Shown here piece by piece: positions 15,360 to 24,259 of a stretch of DNA of 36,408 nt. Positions within the stretch are counted from its first letter, which is position 1. Each line of letters begins with the position of its first letter. A program made the translations under genes and the position numbers. The notes under the pieces were generated by a model. That model was not told the DNA's origin. It saw only the letters and a list, made by a program, of their open reading frames with translations, and ran no database searches. This DNA comes from a bacterium (GTDB lineage: Bacteria > Bacteroidota > Bacteroidia > Cytophagales > Cyclobacteriaceae): NCBI GenBank assembly GCA_024743255.1, contig JANSWY010000045.1:1-36408 (forward strand). Direction: 5' to 3'.

Positions 15360-18204
15360 TAATCTTCTAGCAACAATTGTATGTAACATCACAAACACTG
15401 AATACAGTGCAGGTGATCAGATAGATATTTACTGGGATGATGTAGCGAATGATTTCTATGTAGAAGAAAACAGCTCTCAAATTACCAGTGGTGGAGTTAT
15501 TCTTAACCAAGAAATTCAAGATACAACCTATTCTATTACAGGAGTAAACCGACCAAATCTAAGTGGAGGAAGTGGAAATGTTTTATACTTCAGCTCCTAC
15601 TCATTCTGTGATGTACTGGACCTTAGTGAGTTTGTTATAGTTGAGAGTTTTCCATATGCAAGTAGGGTAATCACTGCTAATTCGCCGGTGTGTACAGCAG
15701 TTGTATGTGATTTAGAGTTTGTTGGAAATGCTCAGACTACACTAGCCACCGGACAAGATCAATCAGACGGTGAGATTACTATCACGGCTTTTAGTAGTAA
15801 TGAAGTTAGGTTCTCACTAAGTCAATTGGACTTTGGAGCTATTACAAATGTGAGTTCCGTATCAGGTGATAACTACAGTTATACTTTTACTGGTTTACTA
15901 CCTGGATCTTATACGGTTTACGCAATTGATAGTGTAGGTTGTACCAGGTCAAGAACTGTTTATGTAAGTTTTTCGGGCCTCTCCTCTTATGGTATTTATA
16001 GATGGTTTGAATTTAATGACCATTGGGATGTCACATGGAGAGTGGATATCTTAAAAAGAGACTTTTCAGGATCATCTACAGAAATCACCAAGTTAGCGGT
16101 AAACCCTTTAACTCTTCGATTTAATGGGGACAACAATGGAGTCTTACAAGGAAAGATACCAAGTCAAATTACATTAGGATTAAAGAATGAAACAGATGGT
16201 GAGTTCTTTGATTTATTCACTCTAAATGAAAGAGAGTATTTAGTTAAGGCTTATAGAGACTCAGTCTTGATTCAGCAAGGCTATATAACCACAGAATTAT
16301 ACAGTGAGCCTTGGAGCCCACCACCATACAATACAACAATCATAGCTACAGATAGGCTTGCAGATTTAGATAGTTTTGAATTTCTAGAAGAAGCTCCAGA
16401 CTCCTCTAATCCAGGTCAAACCATTAAACAAAGAGTAAGAGGGGATATATCAGTTATTGATGCCTTGCTAATCTGTGTCAATAAACTAGGATTGGATCAG
16501 CCTATCAGAAGCTGTTTTAATATCTATGAAACCAATCATGACTCAACCTCATCAGATGATCCATTAGCTCAGACTTATATCAATGCAGATTCATATTATG
16601 ATGAAGAAGGAAACCCAAAAAATTGTAATGAAGTTTTAGAGGATATCTGTAAATCATTAAACTGCAGATTTTACTCAGCGGGTGGATATTGGTATATCTT
16701 TAGGATTCCAGAGCAAAAAGATTCAAGCGTAGCATATAGGCAGTTTGACGCATCAGGCAACTATGTTTCAAATGGCACAATATCACCAATACTTGAGGTA
16801 GTAACAGACTTTGCTAGTTCAGGTGGTCGATTTTTAAATCAAAATAATCTAAGGTCAATTGAAAAGGTTTATGGTACTATCAATGTGATCAAAGACCGGT
16901 ATTTACTAGGTAATCTCTTTCCAGCAATTAATGAAACTAATCTAGATGGTGATGAATACCCAGGATGGGGTTATGTGCTTAACAGTGACTTAGGATATGT
17001 ATTTCCAAAACAGAAGAAGGACCAGTATTATTTAAGAGTTCAAACAGCGCCTTTTATTGGAGGTCAAGCTCTTAACCATAGTGCAGATTTATACATTGTT
17101 ACTTCTGGGTCTGTAGAATACAAAGGTATTGACACTTTTGAGATAAAGGTAGATTTCGAAATACCTCCTTTGGTTAATGGTGTTTTAGGATCAGGAACAA
17201 CAGTCGCACCTCCTTACTATAGATTAAAATGGTTATTTAAAGTAGGTTCTAAGTATTTAACTAGTGATGGTTCCTGGAGTAGCACGGAAACGGATAATAC
17301 TTATTTTGCAAGTCCTTCAGATACTAGTTTTACGATTGCATCTACTTTCGATCCAAGCGTCTTATCTGATACTAGTTCAACTTATGAGTTTAGGTTGTAT
17401 GGTATTTGTCTTTATGAATCTGACGTGCAGGAGTCATCTGTTACCAATATGGGAAATTCCATTGATGACATCAGTACTACCGGCTTAGATCTTGGCACCA
17501 GAATCATTGGTAATGTATCAGGTATAGGCAACTACAATCTGTACTACTACGAATTACAGAACGGAACAAATATCACTGAAACCAGACCAGGTGAAATTAC
17601 ACCAGATGACAATTCTAATTTGGTATGGATTCTAAAGGACACCAGAACCTACAGTAGCAACTTTGGTGATTTGCTTACTGTGAATCTAGATGTGAATAGT
17701 ATAGAATTCAACTTCTTCCCAAATGGTGAGGAATTACCAGAGGATCAGATAGTGTCAAAATCATTGAGTGAGGGAAATCTAAAAACCCTTGACTATGAGG
17801 TATTCCATTTTGATACTGATACTAGCATCAATAATACTCAAAACATGATAGCCAATTACTTCAGGTTGTCAGATGGAACTCCTACCAGCCAATGGGGAAT
17901 CAACAACAAGTCAATTGAGGAAATTTTAGCAGATAGTTTAACTCAATTAATCTTTCCAACAGGTAGTGAAGGGAAAAGAGGTGCATTTAGGCTGAACGGA
18001 AACTTTCGTTTCAACACAGCTATAATGAATTACAATGTAATTAGAAACTCTAATGATGACAACAGAATATTCATTATGAACTCCTATGAGTTTCATGCTA
18101 AGTCAGCAGAGATTTCTAACGGGGAGATAGTAGAGCTAGGAAGCGATACAGAAACATTAACAAAAGCATTCCAGGATAATGCTTTTTCATCAGGTTTTAA
18201 ATAG
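15352..18204 (+). CDS. Tail-tip / baseplate hub protein with SprB-like repeat
   Basis: 950 aa, the largest phage protein here, directly after the tape measure (8-base overlap), the position of the distal tail/hub genes. Residues about 118-206 resemble a SprB-type repeat (ATGQDQSDGEITITA, then LLPGSYTVYAIDSVGC), a beta module known from the gliding adhesin SprB and other Bacteroidota surface proteins. The rest includes a hub-like section (about 250-340: REYLVKAYRDSVLIQQGYIT, IIATDRLADL) seen in tail proteins of Bacteroidota phages. It probably links tail tip to receptor binding. Hub role moderately sure; the SprB-like module may mimic or contact host surface protein. Confidence 0.7.
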   Translation: MANNLLATIVCNITNTEYSAGDQIDIYWDDVANDFYVEENSSQITSGGVILNQEIQDTTYSITGVNRPNLSGGSGNVLYFSSYSFCDVLDLSEFVIVESFPYASRVITANSPVCTAVVCDLEFVGNAQTTLATGQDQSDGEITITAFSSNEVRFSLSQLDFGAITNVSSVSGDNYSYTFTGLLPGSYTVYAIDSVGCTRSRTVYVSFSGLSSYGIYRWFEFNDHWDVTWRVDILKRDFSGSSTEITKLAVNPLTLRFNGDNNGVLQGKIPSQITLGLKNETDGEFFDLFTLNEREYLVKAYRDSVLIQQGYITTELYSEPWSPPPYNTTIIATDRLADLDSFEFLEEAPDSSNPGQTIKQRVRGDISVIDALLICVNKLGLDQPIRSCFNIYETNHDSTSSDDPLAQTYINADSYYDEEGNPKNCNEVLEDICKSLNCRFYSAGGYWYIFRIPEQKDSSVAYRQFDASGNYVSNGTISPILEVVTDFASSGGRFLNQNNLRSIEKVYGTINVIKDRYLLGNLFPAINETNLDGDEYPGWGYVLNSDLGYVFPKQKKDQYYLRVQTAPFIGGQALNHSADLYIVTSGSVEYKGIDTFEIKVDFEIPPLVNGVLGSGTTVAPPYYRLKWLFKVGSKYLTSDGSWSSTETDNTYFASPSDTSFTIASTFDPSVLSDTSSTYEFRLYGICLYESDVQESSVTNMGNSIDDISTTGLDLGTRIIGNVSGIGNYNLYYYELQNGTNITETRPGEITPDDNSNLVWILKDTRTYSSNFGDLLTVNLDVNSIEFNFFPNGEELPEDQIVSKSLSEGNLKTLDYEVFHFDTDTSINNTQNMIANYFRLSDGTPTSQWGINNKSIEEILADSLTQLIFPTGSEGKRGAFRLNGNFRFNTAIMNYNVIRNSNDDNRIFIMNSYEFHAKSAEISNGEIVELGSDTETLTKAFQDNAFSSGFK

Positions 18205-18211
18205 AGGGGGA

Positions 18212-19066
18212 ATGACTAAGCAGACGAGATCGGGTTTTAAAGCTTCAAAAAATACATTATTAGAAGACAATACTTCAGAAGATATTACTCCAAAAGATGT
18301 TAGAGATGTTCAGGAGAACATAGCTGATAGTGCTGGTTTTTTAGATGATGATAACACATGGGAAGAAAACAACAATTTTACAGGACATTTTAGAAGAGGA
18401 GTTAAGAGAAGTTCTTCAACAGCTGAAACACTAGGAACTGAAACATTTTATATTGTAACCGCTGGAAGTTCGGCTACTCTCACAATGCCTTCTGCGATGC
18501 AGACCGGAAAAGAGTATAGAATAAAGAATGATTCAGCTTATAATGTAACGATTCAGAAAAACGGTAGCAATGAAGATTTATTTACTTCTTCGGCAGTATC
18601 CAGTTTCACAATACTCCCCTACTCTTCCATTAACATAATTGGTGATGGCACTTACTGGAATGTAGAGAGTGCCTATTATGAAGCGGGTACATTTACTCCA
18701 GGAGTGGAAGATAGCAGCAGCAATGCAGCCACTGGAACTTTTACTGGTCAATATACCAAAATCGGTGATTTGGTTTATCTAAATATGGAACTAACTGACA
18801 TTGATACAACCGGAATGACCGGAGGGGATGTCTTAAGAATTAATAACCTGCCATTTAATGTAGGTACAGGAAACCCAATGGCAGTCGTTAGAACAAATTT
18901 GATAGACTGGCCTAGTGGCACAAATGGACAAGTAATTGCGGTCTCATTTAGTGATAGATTCCAGTTGCAACAAATTATTGATAATGGATCCGCTAGTAAT
19001 ATTACTGTTGCTGATATTTCGAGTGGCTCAGGAGATCTAACAATTTTCGTAGTTTATAAAGCTTAA
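18212..19066 (+). CDS. Tail fibre / appendage protein
   Basis: 284 aa from the ATG at 18212, which follows AGAGGGGGA; an upstream in-frame ATG inside the previous gene is less likely. Start MTKQTRSGFKASKNTLLEDN with ITPKDVRDVQENIADS is an N-terminal attachment-like segment. The middle is a beta-rich shaft, and residues about 157-200 (GTFTPGVEDSSS, TGQYTKIGDLVYLNMEL) are typical of phage tail appendage C-domains. It likely forms part of the host-contact apparatus below the hub. Confidence 0.65.
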   Translation: MTKQTRSGFKASKNTLLEDNTSEDITPKDVRDVQENIADSAGFLDDDNTWEENNNFTGHFRRGVKRSSSTAETLGTETFYIVTAGSSATLTMPSAMQTGKEYRIKNDSAYNVTIQKNGSNEDLFTSSAVSSFTILPYSSINIIGDGTYWNVESAYYEAGTFTPGVEDSSSNAATGTFTGQYTKIGDLVYLNMELTDIDTTGMTGGDVLRINNLPFNVGTGNPMAVVRTNLIDWPSGTNGQVIAVSFSDRFQLQQIIDNGSASNITVADISSGSGDLTIFVVYKA

Positions 19067-19070
19067 TGAA

Positions 19071-19445
19071 ATGACACCAGTAGAATACAACATACCAAAC
19101 ACATCAGGAGAAGTTCTTTATTTAGGTGATACCATGGATGAGGTAACCTTTACGGGTGTTACAGTGGATTCAGTAACCCTTGATTTAACCGGTTACACCA
19201 TAACAATGAAGATCAGAAAGGGCCATAAAACCGGAGCTGAAATCAAGTCTCTTACTAGTGCCTCAGATGCAGGCATTACTATTACCGATGCATCCAGTGG
19301 AAACTTCAAGATCAACAAACTAGATATTGATTCGGAATTTCCAGCAGGAGGAGAGTATTACTATGATATTCAGTTCACAGACGGAACAGATACCTGGACT
19401 TACTTCTACGGTATAATCACAATTACTCAAGATGTAACTTATTAA
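19071..19445 (+). CDS. Baseplate upper-protein-like (BppU N-domain-like) protein
   Basis: 124 aa, all-beta. The pattern GDTMDEVTFTGVTVDSVTLD, LTGYTITMKIRKG, and AGGEYYYDIQFTDGTDTWTY resembles the immunoglobulin-like N-terminal domain of BppU-family baseplate proteins, here as a single-domain gene. It may dock the following fibre to the tail tip. It starts five bases after the upstream gene and shares a base with the next start (TAATG). Confidence 0.6.
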   Translation: MTPVEYNIPNTSGEVLYLGDTMDEVTFTGVTVDSVTLDLTGYTITMKIRKGHKTGAEIKSLTSASDAGITITDASSGNFKINKLDIDSEFPAGGEYYYDIQFTDGTDTWTYFYGIITITQDVTY

Positions 19446-20356
19446 TGAGTGTAGAGGCTACCATAGCGAAAAAAGACAGAACAGTTGGAGGAACTATAGC
19501 CCAAGCTGATAGAACTGTAGCAGGGACTTTATATCAAAAACCTAGATTAGTTGAATATGGCCAAGGTGGCGGTGGTCCTACATATGATCCATTAACTACA
19601 GCCTATTTAGCTTATTGTACAGCACAAGGATATACAGCAGCAAGTGGAAGCGTTTTGACTGCTATGGACACAATGTTTGTGACTTGGAGAACTGAAGGAA
19701 TTATTAGTTTACTTGATGCAGCATGGGTATTTGCAACTAATGGAGATCAGGATGCAGCATGCATTAACGTAATTAACCCCGGAAGCCACGATTGTACAAG
19801 AGTTAATTCTCCTACTTTCACAAGTTTACAAGGATTGCAAGGGGATGGTGCTAATGCATATTTAAACCCTTCATTTAATCTATTATCAGACGGTCAAAAT
19901 TATTCATTAAATCAGTGCTCAATAGGTGCTTATATCAGGCAAGTTTCTTCTACTGCCAACAGTGCAATAATGGCTGCACAAGATATTGGCGCAGATTTTA
20001 AGTCTACTCAGATTAGTTATTTAACTAGCAGTGAATTTTTAGGAAGAATAAACAATGCTAACACAAATTCTACAAGATACTCTTCTGGAGGATCGGGCTT
20101 AATTCATTCTAATAGAGATGATGCTACATCACAAACTTTGTATTTCAATGGAGTATCTGTTGATACTGATTCTGATTCTGCTCAAAATATAAATAGAAGT
20201 ATATTATTATTAGCAGGAAATCAAAATGGTAGTGTTGTTGGACACTCTGACGCTCAACTATCCTTTGCATTTATTGGGGGTGATATATCAGGTAAAGCTA
20301 CTGAACTCTACAATTCAATTCAAACTTATATGACAGCTTTAGGAACTCAAGTATAA
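19445..20356 (+). CDS. Tail fibre with LamG/ConA-like domain
   Basis: 303 aa. The N-terminus has about two and a half copies of a roughly ten-residue repeat (ATIAKKDRTV, GTIAQADRTV, GTLYQKPRLV), followed by a glycine linker and a helical segment. Residues about 120-300 form a beta sandwich with laminin-G/concanavalin-like features (QGLQGDGANAYLNPSF, SLNQCSIGAYIRQ, DDATSQTLYFNGV). Such domains bind glycans, so a receptor-binding role is plausible. It shares single bases with both flanking genes (TAATG). Confidence 0.6.
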   Translation: MSVEATIAKKDRTVGGTIAQADRTVAGTLYQKPRLVEYGQGGGGPTYDPLTTAYLAYCTAQGYTAASGSVLTAMDTMFVTWRTEGIISLLDAAWVFATNGDQDAACINVINPGSHDCTRVNSPTFTSLQGLQGDGANAYLNPSFNLLSDGQNYSLNQCSIGAYIRQVSSTANSAIMAAQDIGADFKSTQISYLTSSEFLGRINNANTNSTRYSSGGSGLIHSNRDDATSQTLYFNGVSVDTDSDSAQNINRSILLLAGNQNGSVVGHSDAQLSFAFIGGDISGKATELYNSIQTYMTALGTQV

Positions 20357-20628
20357 TGGCAGCAGGAGATAGAATAGAAACGGAAATTAAGGTGTTGACT
20401 GGCCCAGATTGGTTGATTCCTCTATTTGATGGTTCAACAAATGATACCGGTACAGCAGAAATAAAAGTCAGTTTTGATGCAGATGGAAAGCCAATAATTA
20501 GTAAAAACATTATAAGCGATTCAACATGGAATACTGAGCAGCTTGTACCGAGTCCAGAAGGAGAAGTAAGGAAATTGAAAGATTGGTTAGAGGAAATTAA
20601 TTACGTGTACATAGAAGAGGAGATTTAA
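20356..20628 (+). CDS. Small hypothetical late protein
   Basis: 90 aa, acidic, beta-rich first half (GDRIETEIKVLTG, GTAEIKVSFDADGKPII) and a helical end (GEVRKLKDWLEEINYVYIEEE). Starts on the last base of the fibre gene stop. No recognised family. Its place between the fibre and the holin-like gene suggests a minor tail or lysis-linked role. Confidence 0.5.
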   Translation: MAAGDRIETEIKVLTGPDWLIPLFDGSTNDTGTAEIKVSFDADGKPIISKNIISDSTWNTEQLVPSPEGEVRKLKDWLEEINYVYIEEEI

Positions 20629-20632
20629 AACA

Positions 20633-20866
20633 ATGGAATTAGAAGGAGTCGGTAGTATTGAAAAAGTTTCTCTAGTTTCTTTATTGATTGGAGCTGTTAT
20701 ATGGCTAGGAAAAAAATTGTGGTCAATGATTGATTCGAGACACCAACAACAACTAGAACTTATTGAAAGACTACAGGAAAAAAATGAAGAGTTAGAAAGG
20801 ACTCTTATTGATGCATATACGAAGTTTTTAAAACAAATGAGTGATGGCAAAGAAGGGAAAGACTGA
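20633..20866 (+). CDS. Holin-like or membrane-anchored coiled-coil protein
   Basis: 77 aa. One membrane segment (about residues 10-27: VSLVSLLIGAVIWLGKKLW) followed by a coiled coil (HQQQLELIERLQEKNEELER). Small membrane proteins at the end of the tail genes are often holins; the single segment plus long coiled coil would also fit an inner-membrane spanin or a structural anchor. It overlaps the next 40-aa gene by 23 bases. Confidence 0.5.
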   Translation: MELEGVGSIEKVSLVSLLIGAVIWLGKKLWSMIDSRHQQQLELIERLQEKNEELERTLIDAYTKFLKQMSDGKEGKD

Positions 20867-20966
20867 AAAATCTAAACTCACTGAGCTTAGAATGGAGCTT
20901 CAAGAAAAGGTAGAACTACTACTTGGAGTCAAAATTGATCCAAGCAGCGTAAAGGTGGTGAAATGA
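20844..20966 (+). CDS. Very small hypothetical protein (40 aa)
   Basis: Starts MAKKGKTEKSKLTELRMELQ and ends in VKVVK, basic and helical. It overlaps the holin-like gene by 23 bases and its stop overlaps the next ATG as ATGA. This chain of overlaps is the operon's usual pattern and is the main support. Confidence 0.45.
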   Translation: MAKKGKTEKSKLTELRMELQEKVELLLGVKIDPSSVKVVK

Positions 20967-21229
20967 GACCAAGAATGAGCGAATCTGAATACCGTGAATG
21001 GAGAATTTGGAAACAAACCAGAGATCACGGGGAGGATAGGAATGTTCTCATAATTGGCGATCCTCATGAACCATTCTGTTTAGAAGGTTATCCGGAGTTT
21101 TGTAAAGAACAGGCAGTAAAATATGGATGTAATATCATTGTCCATATTGGTGACCATGTAGATAATCACAAAAACGCCTCCCTCCTACATGGCATTCCAG
21201 CGGTTTCTCTCATAAGCAATTACCTGTAG
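20963..21229 (+). pseudogene. Metallophosphoesterase, N-terminal fragment
   Basis: The first about 70 residues look like a calcineurin-type phosphoesterase: VLIIGDPHEPF (metal-binding D-x-H at about 33-35) and VHIGDHVDNH (second metal motif at about 61-68). Full-length relatives are several times longer, with NH(E/D) and GHxH motifs that are missing here. After about residue 72 the sequence no longer looks like the family and stops at 21229. The following frame is the C-terminal part of a different gene (SRAP), so a deletion joining two genes is likely. Confidence 0.65.
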
Positions 21230-21795
21230 TAACTGGAACGGATGACGACAAAATCCAAACCTTCACCTGGGGTTATGTTCCTGGTTGGGCTTACAATGAT
21301 AAAATGAAAGCCACAATGATGAATAAGTCTCTAAATACTAGAGCTGAGACTATGAGCGAGAATAAGATTGTTAAGTCATCTGTAGACGGGAGAAGATGTC
21401 TAGTCTTCATAGATGGATTCTTCGAACATCACACTATTGATAAGAAAACGAAAATACCTTGTCACATTTACCGGAAAGACGGTGAGACTATTGCACTTGC
21501 TGGATTATGGAGAAATGATACAGTTTCTATTCTTACTTGTGGAGCAAATGAATTAATGGCTAAGATCCATAATCAACCAGCAGCTTCAGAGGATCACAGA
21601 ATGCCATTAATTATTGATAAGGAAAATGATGAAGAATGGCTTCATGGAAGTCCAGATGTTCTGAGAGATTTGATTAAGCCCTACCCAACAGAATTGCTAG
21701 CGGCACATACTTGCCACAGGTTAAGCGGAAAGAACTCTCCTGGTAATGTCCCTGAAATTATTGAAGAGGTCCAGTATGAAGGCTTTCAATTATGA
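21190..21795 (+). pseudogene. SRAP (HMCES/YedK) family gene lacking its start
   Basis: The -1 frame relative to the upstream phosphoesterase is open from 21166 to 21795. From about 21199 it reads SGFSHKQLPVVTG, then FTWGYVPGWA, SLNTRAETM, CLVFIDGFFEH and HRMPLII, in the order expected for SRAP proteins, which crosslink to abasic sites in single-stranded DNA. The N-terminal MCGR segment with the catalytic Cys2 is absent. The first ATG in frame is at 21304, which would drop still more of the fold. GFFEH replaces the usual GFYEW. Likely inactive, left by a deletion. Confidence 0.65.
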
Positions 21796-22034
21796 TATAA
21801 CTTGAACTCAACGTTTTCGAAGTATGGTGTGCCATTGTAAAACATGCTATGAAACACATTGATTACCTCATGCAGCTGTTCAAAGTATCCTCCATCATCT
21901 GTCATCCTCTCCTCCATCCATTCTTTAGCTTCATGATCTGACATTTCGAATTGATCAGTGAGTATTGAGTGCATCTTCTCTATTCCTTTGCCATTTGGAT
22001 AGAATATTACTTGATCATTGAGTGATAGTTTCAT
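21786..22034 (-). CDS. Small hypothetical phage protein
   Basis: 82 aa, acidic, with DQVIFYPNGKGIEKM then helices (SDHEAKEWMEERMTDDGG). It is the last gene of the leftward array and overlaps the 3' end of the SRAP remnant by 10 bases (convergent). A GATC motif lies 26 bases before its ATG. No family recognised. Confidence 0.5.
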   Translation of the reverse strand: MKLSLNDQVIFYPNGKGIEKMHSILTDQFEMSDHEAKEWMEERMTDDGGYFEQLHEVINVFHSMFYNGTPYFENVEFKLYHN

Positions 22035-22070
22035 GATTCTAATTTAGGGGTTTTGGAATTGATCAATTAA

Positions 22071-22322
22071 TTAAACTCTTTCGGTTTCAGTTTCTTTCCA
22101 ATTCGGATGCAACACATATTCATGTTTATTCCGTTTAGCATCATAGCTTTGATAAATAATTCCTTTATCAACCATCCGGTAAAAGGCTGCTCCGCTAAAT
22201 TCAAAATCAGCACCATGTCCACTAACTACAGCGCCGTAATGATCACTATCTGTAATTAATACAGCTCCTTTGCGTAGCTTATTCAAAACTCTCTTTTCAA
22301 TCTTATCGAGTTCCATTTTCAT
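22071..22322 (-). CDS. Small protein with winged-helix-like pattern
   Basis: 83 aa. IEKRVLNKLRKGAVLITDSD, then FYRMVDKGIIYQSYDAKRNK and EYVLHP resemble a short winged-helix/restriction-type helix-strand pattern, so DNA binding is possible but unproven. A second ATG lies two codons in. The start is immediately preceded by the shortened motif ATCGATG. Next downstream is the 82-aa gene. Confidence 0.5.
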   Translation of the reverse strand: MKMELDKIEKRVLNKLRKGAVLITDSDHYGAVVSGHGADFEFSGAAFYRMVDKGIIYQSYDAKRNKHEYVLHPNWKETETERV

Positions 22323-22325
22323 CGA

Positions 22326-22922
22326 TTAATTAAACTCTAATTGAACTACATCACCTGACTGTCTTTCTTCCAAAGTGTGAAATGCACTGGTACCTTTAAA
22401 TCCTCTTTCCATCTCAATTACCACAGTTTGGATCCGAGCATATTGAAAGGTTTTTCTTGGTAAAGCAGTTAGTGATTTGATGCCATAATTTTTAAGTGTT
22501 CTAAGTCTTAAATCTGAGTCAGACAATGTAAACCACGGCATCAATGCAATTACATTGTCAGACATTCTCATACACTCTAAAAGGATCTGATATCCCATCT
22601 TCATCCCTGCTTTATGGAATTCGATTGGCGCATTATCCAGAATACAATACTTATGGCTGAATGGAGGATTCATTACTATACAATCAAACCTTTGATCTTT
22701 ATCGAGTAAGAAGTAATCCTCCGGAGCTGTCACCTGGTACCTGTTGAGTTCACGAACAATATTTCCCTGACCTGGTGTCGGTTCAAGAACTGTCTCTACA
22801 CCTGCAGGAATAAGTGAAGCCATGTATTTAGCTACAAAAGGAGGTGTTTGAAAATCTGTCTTGAAATCTTCAGCGTTGTTTACCCTCTGTTCAGTTTTCC
22901 AAATGCCTTGTCCTTCTGCCAT
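22326..22922 (-). CDS. N6-adenine DNA methyltransferase (phage)
   Basis: 198 aa. Motif I is TVLEPTPGQGNIVRE (about 44-58; the SAM-binding E-x-T/S-x-G) and motif IV is VMNPPFSH (83-90), the NPPF catalytic signature of amino-group (N6-adenine) methyltransferases. TDFQTPPFVAKYM before motif I is typical of this phage class. The target-recognition part is short, so the site is not readable. It may protect phage DNA from host restriction or mark control sites; the gene's own start has a GATC six bases upstream. A second methyltransferase lies at 24765. Confidence 0.82.
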   Translation of the reverse strand: MAEGQGIWKTEQRVNNAEDFKTDFQTPPFVAKYMASLIPAGVETVLEPTPGQGNIVRELNRYQVTAPEDYFLLDKDQRFDCIVMNPPFSHKYCILDNAPIEFHKAGMKMGYQILLECMRMSDNVIALMPWFTLSDSDLRLRTLKNYGIKSLTALPRKTFQYARIQTVVIEMERGFKGTSAFHTLEERQSGDVVQLEFN

Positions 22923-22923
22923 G

Positions 22924-23169
22924 TTAATGATCGTTTGTCAATACTAAACCCTTACCCACTTTACGGTAACTGTATTCAATTCCTGTTGTCATTAAACCGC
23001 AAGTTCTTTCGTTGTTTTCAATGTCCTTGATAGCTAGTTGCTTTGATTCCTCATTCAAGAAATGAACTTCATAAGTTTGAACAACAGAGATTTTGACAGT
23101 CTCTAGCTTTGCTCTGTTAGGCTTAACTCGAAACCCTCCAGGAATCTGGTTTATTTTGTATCTACTCAT
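22924..23169 (-). CDS. Small hypothetical protein
   Basis: 81 aa. Basic N-terminal part (YKINQIPGGFRVKPNRAKLE) and beta-rich middle. It ends TNDH because the GATC motif before the methyltransferase gene is translated as its last codons. Its own ATG directly abuts a GATC (23170-23173). No known family. Confidence 0.5.
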   Translation of the reverse strand: MSRYKINQIPGGFRVKPNRAKLETVKISVVQTYEVHFLNEESKQLAIKDIENNERTCGLMTTGIEYSYRKVGKGLVLTNDH

Positions 23170-23174
23170 GATCG

Positions 23175-23516
23175 TTATTTTCGACTCACTTTGAGCCAGT
23201 GTTGAATTATCTTGTCATATTCCTGAGTGGTGGGGTTAAGCTGATTTGATTGTCTATAGGAGTAATAGAATTCAAGTGTTTTATTGTAGTCAGCCATTCC
23301 ATCCAACATGAAATCAAACGCTCTTGATTTGATGAGAGTAATTGGAAACTCTTGATACGCATCAACCTCAAAATCAAAGTCAGCCAGTTTCACAATTGTG
23401 TCCTCTAATATTTCAATCTGATGCTCTTTGAATACAGATTCAATATCATAGTAAACTTCAAGCCAGTTATTATACCTGCTTGGTAGGTAGTCCGGTAATT
23501 TCAATGGTTCTTTCAT
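23175..23516 (-). CDS. Hypothetical protein, 113 aa
   Basis: Aromatic-rich, acidic and helical (NNWLEVYYDIESVFKEHQIE, EFYYSYRQSNQLNP). No domain recognised. A GATC motif lies 26 bases upstream of the ATG, further than for its neighbours. The gene is one of the larger anonymous members of the leftward array. Confidence 0.5.
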   Translation of the reverse strand: MKEPLKLPDYLPSRYNNWLEVYYDIESVFKEHQIEILEDTIVKLADFDFEVDAYQEFPITLIKSRAFDFMLDGMADYNKTLEFYYSYRQSNQLNPTTQEYDKIIQHWLKVSRK

Positions 23517-23551
23517 ATGACTAAATTAATCTGATTCAATTTGATCGTTTT

Positions 23552-23827
23552 TTAATAATCTAACCTTGCTAATTCAATTTCAATCAGGTCTTCAGAAACC
23601 AAGCTGCTTATTTGGTATCCTCCGTCAACAGCTTTAGGCATCATTGGCTCCAACATATTACCAGGGAGCGATGATCGAGTATGGATTTTTCCTGGGTCAA
23701 ATACAGGATTAGGTTTAAGCATGTACAACCGACAAGTCCCTTCATCATATGCCAATGAACAACCTTCAGGCATTTCCTCTTCAATTAGTTTTTTTAACTT
23801 CTTCCAGAAGCTTAATGGCTTTTTCAT
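23552..23827 (-). CDS. Hypothetical protein, 91 aa
   Basis: Begins MKKPLSFWKKLKKLIEEEMP, an amphipathic helix, then GCSLAYDEGTCRLYMLKPNP and an acidic C-terminus. Its leader is TGATCAAATATG, with the GATC four bases before the ATG and overlapping the upstream stop region. No family recognised. Confidence 0.5.
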   Translation of the reverse strand: MKKPLSFWKKLKKLIEEEMPEGCSLAYDEGTCRLYMLKPNPVFDPGKIHTRSSLPGNMLEPMMPKAVDGGYQISSLVSEDLIEIELARLDY

Positions 23828-23833
23828 ATTTGA

Positions 23834-24241
23834 TCAATTTATAATACCAGCCTCCTTCAATTGACGAACAATTTCGTCAGTTAATTGAGAGGCGTGAGAT
23901 TCGATATCTTTGTCCGTCTGTGTGTATTCCTCATGAGTATGAGTCAAGCAAATTCCAGTGTCGGAATTATCCCCTGAAGCCAATTGTTTGACTTCTAAAT
24001 TTTCAATTATTACTTTCTTTATGATTTCTTTCATATCCCTATTCCTTATCATTTCTGAGGTTAAAAATTCCACTCTATCCATTCCAATTAAATCAACATG
24101 TTCACTTGGCGGTTCATCATAAATTCCAATCATCGCTGCACCACCAGGCAACTCATGCAATCCTGCAAATCGGTACTCAGATTTGGCGAACCCTACATAT
24201 GATTCATCAGGTATTAGTGTTTTTGCTTGTTCTATAGTCAT
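23834..24241 (-). CDS. Hypothetical protein, 135 aa
   Basis: N-terminal alpha/beta part (IEQAKTLIPDESYVGFAKSE) and a helical C-terminus (SQLTDEIVRQLKEAGIIN), with a linker containing HTHEEYTQTD. Possibly two domains. It starts six bases after a GATC motif. No family recognised. Confidence 0.5.
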   Translation of the reverse strand: MTIEQAKTLIPDESYVGFAKSEYRFAGLHELPGGAAMIGIYDEPPSEHVDLIGMDRVEFLTSEMIRNRDMKEIIKKVIIENLEVKQLASGDNSDTGICLTHTHEEYTQTDKDIESHASQLTDEIVRQLKEAGIIN

Positions 24242-24259
24242 CTTAATGATCGATTGTTA

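Noticed and set aside
21166-21229. Programmed -1 frameshift joining phosphoesterase and SRAP frames
   Set aside because: The only run (CACAAAAACG) is not a canonical heptamer, and both domains lack essential residues, so a deletion is the simpler explanation.
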